A stretch of 64,000 bases of DNA from Agarophyton chilense (Eukaryota > Rhodophyta > Florideophyceae > Gracilariales > Gracilariaceae). Position numbers and translations under genes: made by a program. The notes below the pieces were generated by a model, which was not told the DNA's origin, did no database searches, and was given only the letters and a program-made list of their open reading frames with translations. Each line of letters begins with the position of its first letter. Within the stretch, counting starts at the first letter, position 1. The stretch is taken from NCBI GenBank assembly GCA_030374765.1, contig JARGXX010000013.1:124001-188000 (forward strand). Reading direction: 5' to 3'. Of the stretch, positions 52,615 to 62,559 are shown in pieces.

Positions 52615-54039
52615 TGTAACCGCCCAGCAAGGACAGGGGGATGTCTCCTGGTACCTGTCCTGTGGACCGGAGCAATCCCCCTGTCCCTGCACCTGGGACT
52701 TCCACACCGATGATTAGTTGGTGTGGAACGGCCAGTTGGGATGGTGGAAGTGGAAGCGAATCTCGAGATTGAGATTCGCTTCAAAACACACCACCCCGTT
52801 CCAAAACCGGCCAGACGCCCTTACTGGTCTGCATCACCAAAGACGGCGCCGCGACCGTCCGCGGCGCCATCTCCGTCTTCCTCCGTTTGCCCCTTCTTCC
52901 TCGGCCACCGCTTCCCCCTAGCACCGTCTGGCTCCCCGTTGTGGTCACAGCTTTCGGCCGCCCTTGCGCGCGCATCACCAACCTGCCGCGCTTCGTCAAG
53001 CGCCCCGTCGTCGCACTGCCGTTGCAGCGCGCATGAAACCTCTCCCTTGTCTGCGCCCCAACAGCCTCTTCCGCCTCTTTGTTGTCCGCCTCCATGGCCT
53101 CCGCCTTCGTGGCCTTCGCCTCCACTGCCTCCGTCCCTCTCACAGCGTCGCCTGCCCAACCGCACTGTGTCGCCCAAGCAGGCTGCGTCGCCGCATCGCA
53201 CTGCGTCGACTTCGACCGCGTTGTCAGGTTGAGGGTGGCCAGCCATAGCGTCGTCCACGACCAGTTGGAACTGGTCTACGACCGCTTCCACGGACGCATG
53301 GGTGACGCTCTGGTCCACTTCACTGTCCAATTCTTCGGCTTCAAGGCCCAACACCGGCCCGTATACCGGCTCGCGGCTGGATGAGTCGGTATCGTCGTCA
53401 GGTCATCTCTCGAATCAAGGTTGTAGGATTCATGTTTGGATGAAACGGTGGAACTGGTGATTCCAGATTCCAACCACGTATTATATAGACGTCATCAGAA
53501 TAGACAGAGCCTTTCCTAGGGAGGTCTACTAGAAGACGTCCCAAATTCAAGGCTACGGGTGTAGCTTTTGGGCTTTGTCTTATGCATGAGTGGAGTTTAT
53601 GCAATATTCTGATCGTCTATATAAACCCCCGAGCCGAGCGCTTCGGCGCCAACTCTGCGGGGGAGAGACCACTTTTCCCCAAAAAGCTCCTGGGGCACCC
53701 TGACTTCTCTCAGCCCTGTCCGGGCCTCTTTTGCCATCAACCGTTTCTCTCTCTGCCCTGCTTCCCCCTTTCACTTTCCTTGGCGGCTTGGTCTCCCGCC
53801 GTCTTTAGCATCAACCTTTCCCAACTACGAATGCAGCCCTGCAGTGGCTTGCGGGCGCTCGTAGGTGTTCTTCGGAGTGGTTGTATCGTTTTTTAGTGCT
53901 CCCTGGGCCTTTACTGGTTGGCCGTTTCCGCCGGCCTCTGTCGTTTTGTTTACTGTTGTAGACTGGTACCCCCTGGCATTTCGCTCTACTGGGTCTGTCA
54001 CCACCCGCGCCATTAGCAGCCCACAAAATGGCGTCTACA
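52615..54039 (+). repeat. Family-C 5' LTR (1425 bp)
   Basis: Starts TGTAACCGCC and ends GGCGTCTACA. Near the start, 12-bp arms GGACAGGGGGAT and ATCCCCCTGTCC form an inverted repeat, and a second one (GCGAATCTC / GAGATTCGC, about 52759-52780) follows. The middle is GC-rich with long open frames on both strands. TATA-like TCTATATAAACC at 53617-53628 is the probable promoter, so U3 is about 1 kb. The last 12 bases encode the start of gag. Confidence 0.95.
53617..53628 (+). promoter_or_regulatory. TATA box of family-C 5' LTR
   Basis: TCTATATAAACC, repeated at the same relative place in the 3' LTR (about 61042-61053). It is followed by a GC-rich stretch (CGAGCCGAGCGCTTCGGCGC) where transcription would start. 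Confidence 0.65.
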
Positions 54040-54900
54040 TGGTACCCCCAGCAGGGCGCCGTCCCGCGTGAGTCTGTTTCTTCTTTTGATGGCTCCAACC
54101 TTGATATCAGGAAGTTTCTGTTCTACTTTGAGAATGTTGCGGCAGCTGGCACCGATGGAGGTGAAAAGGCTGTCAAGCTGTTAGGCTACCTTGAGGGTGA
54201 AGCCTTCGATTTCTACTATGATAATTATGCTGTTGATGGTACGCTTTCGGAAAAAGCGAAAGATTATGGTCAAGTGAAGTCCGCTCTCATTGAGCGTTTC
54301 GGCTCTGTCGAAGAACCGGCGGAAAGAATCCGTCGGGCGGTTTCAGCACGGTTAGAGTAGGCTGACCTCCTCGGGTCCTTGAAGGAGATGGACTCGCTCT
54401 TCGAACAGGCAAGTTTCAATCCCGAAGCCAAGTTCGGGTTCCTTCGAAACGCTGTAATGGAATATGCGGACCTGGCCCAGTTTGTTATTTTCCGAGGTGC
54501 AGATGACTATCAAGCATTGAAGGCGTTAGTCAAAGATTTCGTTTGTGGAAAGAAAGCCCTAGGGTCCTATGGTGCTTTGAGCGCCCTGCCGGCAGCTAAG
54601 AAGGTCCTACAAAGGCCGAGGAAGAGTGAACTTCCCACATCGGCCCCATTTGAAGATAAGGTTGAGAAGCTTGCCGAACCGATGGCGGAGCTCCATCTGA
54701 TGATGAAGAAAACCAAATCAGGTGGCGCACGCTCGGAGTCAGCAGAAGAAAGATTGTGCACATTCTGTCAGCAACCGGGGCACTACGCGAATAGGAGTCC
54801 GACGAATCCCCACCGAAACACGCGCTGCGGTTCGTGTTGAAGGGTAGGACACTCTTCGGCAACTTGTTGGAAGAAACCGGTTGACGAAGCGTTTAAGAGG
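54028..54900 (+). pseudogene. Family-C gag with zinc knuckles, two stops
   Basis: The ATG at 54028 lies inside the 5' LTR and the frame continues over the primer site (MASTWYPQQGAVPR). The capsid-like part includes FLFYFENVAAAGTD, LLGYLEGEAFDFYYDNY and RRAVSARLE. After a TAG (54358-54360) it runs on through MDSLFEQASFNPEAKFGFLR. Two zinc knuckles follow: CTFCQQPGHYANR with the last Cys changed to Ser, and CGSC-x-RVGHSSATC, where x is a TGA (54838-54840). The frame then runs into the protease without a break, so gag and protease are one reading frame. Confidence 0.85.
54040..54057 (+). promoter_or_regulatory. Family-C primer-binding site, overlapping gag codons
   Basis: TGGTACCCCCAGCAGGGC begins at the base after the LTR end. 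It differs from the site of families A and B. Because gag starts at 54028, these bases also encode W-Y-P-Q-Q-G. Confidence 0.65.
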
Positions 54901-56349
54901 GTTTCATTCGCCCAGCCCAACTCAGAGTCCGCTCCTGAAGAGGCTCTGAAGAATGATCGTCCTGCAGAAAAGAATGAGACGAATCACGTTTCGGTTGTCG
55001 TCAATGACTCCTCCGACGAAGAAGAACTGGTAGCAACGACGAAAAGAGATGCACAGGGAGCTCCGCTCCCAAAGCAGCAAAAGACTGCGCCCCTCTCTGG
55101 TATTTCACCGGTGATGTTTCCCGAAAGCCAGGTTACCAAAGGAGTGAAACCAACTGGAAGAAGTACCCCTCGAGCTTCCTCCAAAGCTCGAAAAACCTCG
55201 TCGAAGACCACGAAAGCCAGGTCGAAGAAAGTCAAAATTCAGGAACATATCGCTAAGTACAATGCTTATGAGGAGCTGGCAAAGGCTCCTTCAGGATTAA
55301 CCTTTGGTCAGTTAGCTCGTGGAGACGCTGAGCAAGCAAAGAAAGACCTTCGTCGCATACTAGCTGGAAGCTTATCCGGGGGAAGAATCAATTACGCCCA
55401 CGCGCAGGCCTTGCCCCCGTCTTTGAAGGTTGTCAATGTCTCCGTGCATGGAACCAAGGCTCAGGACTTGCTAGACTCAGGGACCATACCCAATCTGATG
55501 TCCGTTGCGTTGTGTCACAGACTGTCTCTAGAGATGAGGCCTTCCAATAGAAGGATCGTGGTAGCAGACGGAACAAAGTCGTTGGTTCGTGGTGGATTGA
55601 AGAATGTGCCGATTGAGTTCGGTTCTCTGCGAGTACCTTTGGACTTTTTGGTGGTAGAAAATCCACCCTTCCATTTGATTGTTGGATGCCCCACGTTAGA
55701 AGCAGTACAAGCTTGTCTTGACCTTGGAACGCAACAAGTATCGATGAAGTTCGATGACGAGGCCACGAATTTGCCGCTGGACTACCATCGGCCCGGAGCC
55801 GATTTTTTCGACGAACTGTCATCTACAGATAGTGCAGACTTCACTTCCGACACTGATGCTTTGATTTCTGATAGCAGCACCGAGGAAGAAGAGGAACCCA
55901 TTCACGATAAGAAGAAGAATTCTAGTACTTCAGCTTACGCGTTGGCGACCATTCAAGAAAGCGGTTCCCCATCTTCTTGGAGCAGGAAATTTCTGAGCAG
56001 ACTCCCAGACTATGACGCAGCAGAAGAAATTACTTGCTGTCATTATTTGGCTACAGTGCGTCCCTTAGACATGGCCGAGATTGAGAGTTTGTGTCCAACT
56101 TGGACATTAGGAGACGAGCCCGCCTTGCCTTCTGTCGAGCTAGAGCAGATAGAACAAGCCGTCGCTGAGCAAGTACAAGTGCAAGAAGCCTTGGATGAGG
56201 AGACGGACGATGAAATTTCTGATGGTTCTCCTCTACCTGATCCTCATTTCATTCTTCCAGTAAGAAATGACGTTGTTCTTCTGCATCCCGAAGACATTGA
56301 TGGAAACCCAGATAGCCTCATTTTCAGGGTCTATCGTCGTTACCCCTAA
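54901..56349 (+). pseudogene. Family-C protease and acidic linker
   Basis: After a Lys/Ser/Thr-rich linker (KARKTSSKTTKARSKKVKIQ), the protease begins around 55425: VNVSVHGTKAQDLLDSGTIP, with the D-S-G-T active site, then RIVVADGTKSLVRGGLKNVP and FHLIVGCPTLEAVQACLDL. A long acidic segment with Asp/Glu runs (DSSTEEEEEPIHDKKKN) leads to a TAA at 56347-56349. The next open part stays in the same frame. The protease itself is uninterrupted and its active site is intact. Confidence 0.85.
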
Positions 56350-59300
56350 TTGTTGCCAGGTGACCCGATACATGCTGAAACTGGAGATCTACCATATGGA
56401 AATATGGGCGTCTTAGAGCTTGACGACCAGGGAGAACAGATTGTTCGGTTTGAAGCCGGATGGCCTATCCCGGAGATTGGAGATGAAGACCTGTCTTACT
56501 CGCCACCTGTAGCAACAGCAGAACGCGAGGGTGGCGGTGAGCTAGCCCTTGAAGGCCCAGCCCGTCATCGTTTCAGAGTTCTTCTACGGACACTAGCGTT
56601 CAGCCGAGAGACACCGTGGGCCTCGTCTTGATGGACGATGCCGACCAAGAGAACGTTAGTGCCCATTCCTCTCCTGAAGAAATGCAGATGTCCGAGACCC
56701 CCCTTTACCGTCATCCCATCCTTACTATCCCGATTAAAGATGAGGTTCAATTGCTGCCAAAAGAGGGAGGAGAACCAATAGACGATTTTCTGGAGGTTCG
56801 TATCCGGATTCGATACCCTGTTCCCCTACCTGCTCATCCGCCTCACTTGGGAGCTCACAACCTTCCTTTTAATCGTACTGGAATGATTGAGGAAGATGAC
56901 GATGGTCATTATGTGATCTCATTTGAAGAAGAACGACCACCTGAAGAGAATACGAGTCGGCCCCCGCTCTCCGTGGGTGGAGAAGACAAGGATCCGAACA
57001 GACCACCCGCAGAAACTGGCGAAAGATTGCATCAACAGAAGGGGGAAGATTCGGAAGCAGGAATTGGCCGAGGTGATACGAACCCCGACATAAATTGGGA
57101 AAAGTCCGCGAAAATATGTGTGGCTGGTTGCATGAGTCATGGTGACATTGTGTGCCCACAATCCGAAGATGAGTATTCATGGCAAATGCCCACGAAATTG
57201 AAGCGAGATGAGAACTCGACCGTCATCGAGAACTCTGCGCCAGATGCGAGTCAGGAAGAATTGATTGTTGAAAGACTTGTCCATTTGCCTAATGAGGTAC
57301 AAGACCGGATCCGTTCCATTCTGGTGAGCCTCGATGTTGTAGCATGGTCTTTGTATGATCTCAGACCGACCAATGTTCCTGTCATGCACGAGTTCACAGT
57401 GACATGTGATGCCCCGCTCCATTCAAGAGTTAGGAGACTCCCGGCCAGATGTGACCAAGTTGTTCGAGAGGAAGTGGACAAGATGCTAAAAACCGGCATA
57501 ATCAAGCCGTGCACTTCCCCCTGGTCTTTTCCTGTGGTCATAGCTACCAAGAAGGATGGAATACCAAGCTTTTGCATTGACTACAAACCGTTGAATAATG
57601 GGATGAAAGCTGACCGCTGGCCTCTGCCGCACATGGAGCAGATATTCGACGAGTTGGGAGGTTGTTCATTTTTCACCACCTTGGACCTTTTCTCTGGGTA
57701 TTGGCAGATAAGGATGTCTCCCAAATGCAAGGAAATGACGACATTCATTTGCAGACAGGGAACGTTTCAATTTGAAGTCATGCCTTTTGGTCTGATGATC
57801 GCTCCGTCAACCTTCCAAAGAATGATGGACTCCATTCTCAGCAAGGTACCGTTCGCCCGCGTTTACATCGATGACGTAGTGATCTTCTCCAAGTCATTGG
57901 AAGAGCATGTCGAACATGTTGAATACGTGTTGAGAATTGTAGTGTCACATGGATCGAAGCTAAAGATATCCAAGTGTCATTTCGCTCAGCCAAAGATAGA
58001 ACTCCTGGGGCACGTAGTGGATAAGAACGGCGTGGCCGTCGACACAAAGAAGATTGAAGCTATTCAACAGGCCCCGATCCCTTCCAATACCACTGAACTC
58101 AGAAGCTTTTTAGGATTGGCTGGGTACTACAGACGATTCATCACCCACTTTGCCGACACGGCTGCTGTACTTCATGCTTCAACAACTGGCAACCGCAAAT
58201 TGAATTTCACCGATGAGATGCTGGAAGCTTTCAATACCCTTAAGCAGAAACTTACCAGCCCGCCTGTGTTAGCATTCCCGGACTTCAGTGTACCTTTTCG
58301 CGTTGAGACTGACGCCTCTTCCGTTGCATTGGGAGCGGTCCTCGCGCAGAAGAAATCGGATGGGATGTTTCATCCGATACAGTACGCCAGTAAGACGATG
58401 ACGGCGGCAGAAAGAAGGTATGCAGTCTGTGAACAAGAAGCGCTTGCAGTTATCTTCGCATTGAAAAAGTTCAGGATGTATCTCCTTGGAACTCAGCCCT
58501 TTCAGTTGCTCACTGATCATCAAGCCCTCAGGTATGCATTCAAGAAGAAGGTTGTTCATGGCCGACTGGCTAGGTGGTTGGACTTTCTCGCTGAGTATGA
58601 GTTCGAGATTGTCTACAGACCAGGAGCCAAGAACAGGGCAGCCGACTACTTGTCTAGATACTCAGTTGGCCAAAACGCTGTAAGAGAAGAAAAAGATGTT
58701 GCCACGACCATGACCGTCGAGACCGATACCACGTTTGAGGAGATTGAAGACTTCTACGCGGACATTGGTCGACATTTGAGTATGATGCCGATGAAAGAAA
58801 GTGACCCTAAGATGGTAGCAGCCACGAAGAGAAGTAGCAAGAATTTCATGGTGTGGAACGGGTTGTTGTATCGAAGAACCGGTGCCGGTCTTCGATGGGT
58901 TCCACCCGTGATTGAAAGGCTTAGGTTGCTGAAGACCTTTCACGATGACATAGGACATTGGGACTTGCGGACCACTCGTAGATTTATCCGTGAAATATTC
59001 TGGTGGCCAAACGTCGTGTCCGATATCGTGGATTATGTCAAAAGCTGCAAAGCATGCCAGTTCATGGGACCCAATCCATCTTACCGCGCTGGTCAAAGAA
59101 CTCCTCTTATGGATGTGTTTCACACCTTCTCCATCGACTTTGCTGGACCGTACCGTCCGACGAAGAGTGGCAACCGATTCCTGCTAATTGGAGTAGAACA
59201 CTTGACTGGATGGCCTATAGCAGTATCCTCCAGATACTCTACGGCAACGGAGGTCCTCAAATTCATTAGAAGCGAGATCGTTAGTCCGTTTGGATACCCG

Positions 59301-59990
59301 CGAACTATCGTGTCAGACAATGCAACTTCGTTTCTAGCCAAGTCCGTTCAGGAATATTAGACCAAGAACGGCATTGAATTGAAGCCTGTGCTGGCTTACG
59401 CCCCGATGTCGAATGGTCGTGCAGAACGAATGTTTGGGACTATCAAGAAGGCCCTTGAGAAGATCGTACATGGAAATAATATGGAATGGGACGACGCACT
59501 CCCCGAGGTTCTGTTTGGATATAGAAGCAGACAACTGAGGGAAGGATTCTCACCCTTCCAACTGATGTATGAATGTCCTCCACGCATGCATCGCAGTGAC
59601 CCTCGTGCATTAGTAAAGTTTCCTCATGACGAACATCGAAGGATCGAAGTTCAGGCCGCTACAGTCGGTAGGGCGATGCGAGTAGCTCGCCAGCCGATTA
59701 GGAAAGATGACTCTCGCTACGGCCATAGGTTCTCAGTTGGAGATCTCGTCCTAGTGATGAAAGAAGAAGCACTCAATCCTTCTTTCAAATGGCCTGCTTA
59801 TGTCACAAGGTTCTATGGGCCATGCCGTTTCATTAACGCGAATCATCAGCGTTATCAACTAGTGTCGTCAGGTAAGAGAGTGTCTCGCAAAGGAATTCAT
59901 GCCCGAAGACTGAAGCTCTACAACAAACGACCACAACATTTAGAAGATCATGGCCAGGAGCCAAAGAAGGCTCACACCACGACACACTAG
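56350..59990 (+). pseudogene. Family-C pol: RT, RNase H, integrase
   Basis: A one-base frame change between 56616 and 56631 leads into an open frame of 914 codons. RT: FCIDYKPLNNGMKADRWPLP, TTLDLFSGYWQIRMSP, VMPFGLMIAPSTFQRMM and the catalytic YIDD in VYIDDVVIFSKS. RNase H: VETDASSVALGAVLAQK, YAVCEQEALAVIFALKK, LLTDHQALRYAF and the end NRAADYLSRY. Integrase: HDDIGHWDLRTT with CKACQF (zinc), FSIDFAGPYRP, IVSDNATSFLAK, a TAG at 59358-59360, then SNGRAERMFGTIKKA with the third catalytic residue Glu. The C-terminus is short and basic and ends at 59990. All catalytic residues appear intact apart from the stop and the frame change. Confidence 0.92.
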
Positions 59991-60023
59991 TCGTTATTTT
60001 TCGGTCGCCCCGGCGAAGCGACC

Positions 60024-60039
60024 GCTGAGCAAGGGGGTG
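60024..60039 (+). promoter_or_regulatory. Family-C polypurine tract
   Basis: GCTGAGCAAGGGGGTG ends at the first base of the 3' LTR. A short stem-loop (CGGTCGC / GCGACCG, 60002-60023) lies just upstream. The tract primes plus-strand DNA synthesis in this type of element. Confidence 0.7.
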
Positions 60040-61464
60040 TGTAACCGCCCAGCAAGGACAGGGGGATGTCTCCCTGTACCTGTCCTGTGGACCGGAGCAA
60101 TCCCCCTGTCCCTGCACCTGGGACTTCCACACCGATGATTGGTTGGTGTGGAACGGCCAGTTGGGATGGTGGAAGTGGAAGCGAATCTCGAGATTGAGAT
60201 TCGCTTCAAAACACACCACCCCGTTCCAAAACCGGCCAGACGCCCTTACCGGTCTCCATCACCCAAGACGGCGCCGCGACAGTCCGCGGCGCCATCTCCG
60301 TCTTCCTCCGTTTGCCCCTTCTTCCTCGGCCACCGCCGCCCCCCAGCACCGTCTGGCTCCCCGCTGTCGTCGCTGCTTTCGGCCGCCCTTGCGCCCGCAT
60401 CTCCAACCTGCCGCGCTTCGTCAAGCGCCCCATCGTCGCTCTGCCGTCGCAGCGCGCATGAACCCTCTCCCTTGTCTGCGCCCCAACAGCCTCTTCCGCC
60501 TCTTTGTTGTCCGCCTCCATGGCCTCCGCCTTCGCGGCCTTCGCCTCCACCGCCTCCGTCTCTCTCACAGCGTCGCCTGCCCAACCGCGCTGTGTCGCCC
60601 AAGCAGGCTGCGTCGCCGCATCGCACTGCGTCGACTTCGACCGCGTTGTCAGGTTGAGGGTGGCCAGCCATAGCGTCGTCCACGACCAGTTGGAACTGGT
60701 CTACGACCGCTTCCACGGACGCATGGGTGACGCTCTGGTCCACTTCACTGTCCAATTCTTCGGCTTCAAGGTCCAACACCGGCCCGTATACCGGCTCGCG
60801 GCTGGATGAGTCGGTATCGTCGTCAGGTCATCTCTCGAATCAAGGTTGTAGGATTCATGTTTGGATGAAACGGTGGAACTGGTGATTCCGGATTCCAACC
60901 ACGTATTATATAGACGTCATCAGAATAGACAGAGCCTTTCCTAGGGAGGTCTACTAGAAGACGTCCCAAATTCAAGGCTACGGGTGTAGCTTTTGGGCTT
61001 TGTCTTATGCATGAGTGGAGTTTATGCAATATTCTGATCGTCTATATAAACCCCCGAGCCGAGCGCTTCGGCGCCAACTCTGCGGGGGAGAGACCACTTT
61101 TCCCCAAAAAGCTCCTGGGGCACCCTGACTTCTCTCAGCCCTGTCCGGGCCTCTTTTGCCATCAACCGTTTCTCTCTCTGCCCTGCTTCCCCCTTTCACT
61201 TTCCTTGGCGGCTTGGTCTCCCTCCGTCTTTAGCATCAACCTTTCCCCACTACGAGTGCAGCCCTGTAGTGGCTTGCGGGCGCTCGTAGGTGTTCTTCGG
61301 AGTGGTTGCATCGTTTGTTAGTGCTCCCTGGGCCTTTACTGGTTGGCCGTTTCCGCCGGCCTCTGTCGTTTTGTCTACGGTTGTAGACTGGTACCCCCTG
61401 GCATTTCGCTCTACTGGGTCTGTCACCACCCGCGCCATTAGCAGCCCAGAAAATGGCGTCTACA
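60040..61464 (+). repeat. Family-C 3' LTR (1425 bp)
   Basis: Same length and ends as the 5' LTR. Differences from it are unevenly spread: by eye about 24 in the first ~565 bases and about 11 in the remaining 860. Directly followed by AAACG. Confidence 0.95.
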
Positions 61465-61469
61465 AAACG
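61465..61469. repeat. Right target-site duplication AAACG
   Basis: Matches 52610-52614 exactly and abuts the 3' LTR. Confidence 0.9.
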
Positions 61470-62556
61470 CTTGCGTGCTTCCGACGTATACGCTATCGTG
61501 CGGAAACAGAAAAGTCGGAGGCCCCATGTTATATTCTGGGTTCCTCCCATGAGCCTTACGAAACGTGTATAGATATATCCCGACCTTTTTCAGCGCTTAG
61601 CGCTTTTGCTTTATTAACTTCTTCGCGGGTGAATCCATTAACTTTTCAATATTCAGCGACGCTGGGCGAGGAGAAACTTTTGATTTTCTGGAGCGGTTCC
61701 GCAAACTCAAAGTGCCAAAATCCGCCGCAACGCATGAAAAACTTATTTTCGCTGAGATTGGAAGGAGCCTAGTAAATCTTGTAGTCTCTTTTACTCTAGC
61801 TCTCTGTTTTCCTGACGCTCCAACCGACGCTCTTCTCGGTCCTTACGTCGCTCTTATTTCTCCACAGCAAACTGATGACGTTTGAACTCCAACTGATCAC
61901 GATTCAAGTCAATACGGGCCAAATCCGACTCTCTAAGTCAACAAACGCTGCAAGCTCTCCTTCGATACCACCACATCGTACCTTTCTGCGCATTTTCTGG
62001 TTCTCAGGAATACCGCACGAGTCACTGCCTGAACCTTCATCGTTGCATTTGCAATCGAGTGAGAGCTTACTTTTAAGAGACATGGAGGCGGCGACGAGTT
62101 CTTTCCGAATATGCTCCTTTTGTTCCTCTGTTTTGGCAACTTCTTTTTTTTCTCGCTTTGCTCTTGCTTAAGATCCTTTTAAGCTTCACTTATTTGCAAA
62201 AGAAGCTGGTGGAGCTCACTTAGTTCACGACCACCTATTCCAGACCGCAAGTATGTGCGCCCGTTTTTTTTGGCAGCAGCTTCTTGTAGTCATGCTGAGC
62301 GACCTTGGAACTGTTTCCAAATGATATTGCAGGTCGAGCTGGTGTCAGAATTGCAGCGCGTAAATACTGCTTTATCACGAGGCCGAGTTTTCCCATAAAG
62401 GGCTATGAGCGCCTGAGCTGCCGCCACCTCCCGTACACTCATAACGTTTTCCAGAGGCGTATATTTCGAGCGACGGCCGCTATTGTTGCGGCGTCCATCA
62501 TCATGCGTAGAAAATGTCCAAACGGAGGTTGCATTAGACGGCGTAGTATCTGACAC
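61470..62556 (-). pseudogene. Broken coiled-coil gene on the far side of the family-C insertion
   Basis: The minus strand has an open start (62556-62290; MSDTTPSNATSVWTFSTHDD...). It continues in the same frame after a stop with RSGIGGRELSELHQLLLQIS, then KKEVAKTEEQKEHIRKELVA in a frame shifted at a poly-A run. Around 61820 it reads Arg/Glu-rich (EERRLERQENRELE). Such Ser/Thr-rich N-termini with charged coiled tails resemble SANT/NAM-associated proteins. In minus-strand order it would precede the SAP-domain segment at 52286-51785 if the retrotransposon were removed, so the two may be one interrupted gene; the frames do not prove it. Confidence 0.35.
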
Positions 62557-62559
62557 AGC

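Larger units (their letters stand above)
52615..61464 (+). mobile_element. Complete Ty3/gypsy element, family C (8850 bp)
   Basis: Two 1425-bp LTRs (52615-54039 and 60040-61464), a 5-bp target duplication, primer site, gag, protease, RT, RNase H, integrase and polypurine tract are all present on the plus strand. There is no chromodomain and no antisense gene, so it belongs to a different lineage from families A and B. LTRs differ at about 35 positions by eye (roughly 2.5%), so this is the youngest of the gypsy elements here. Four in-frame stops and one frameshift make it inactive. Confidence 0.95.
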
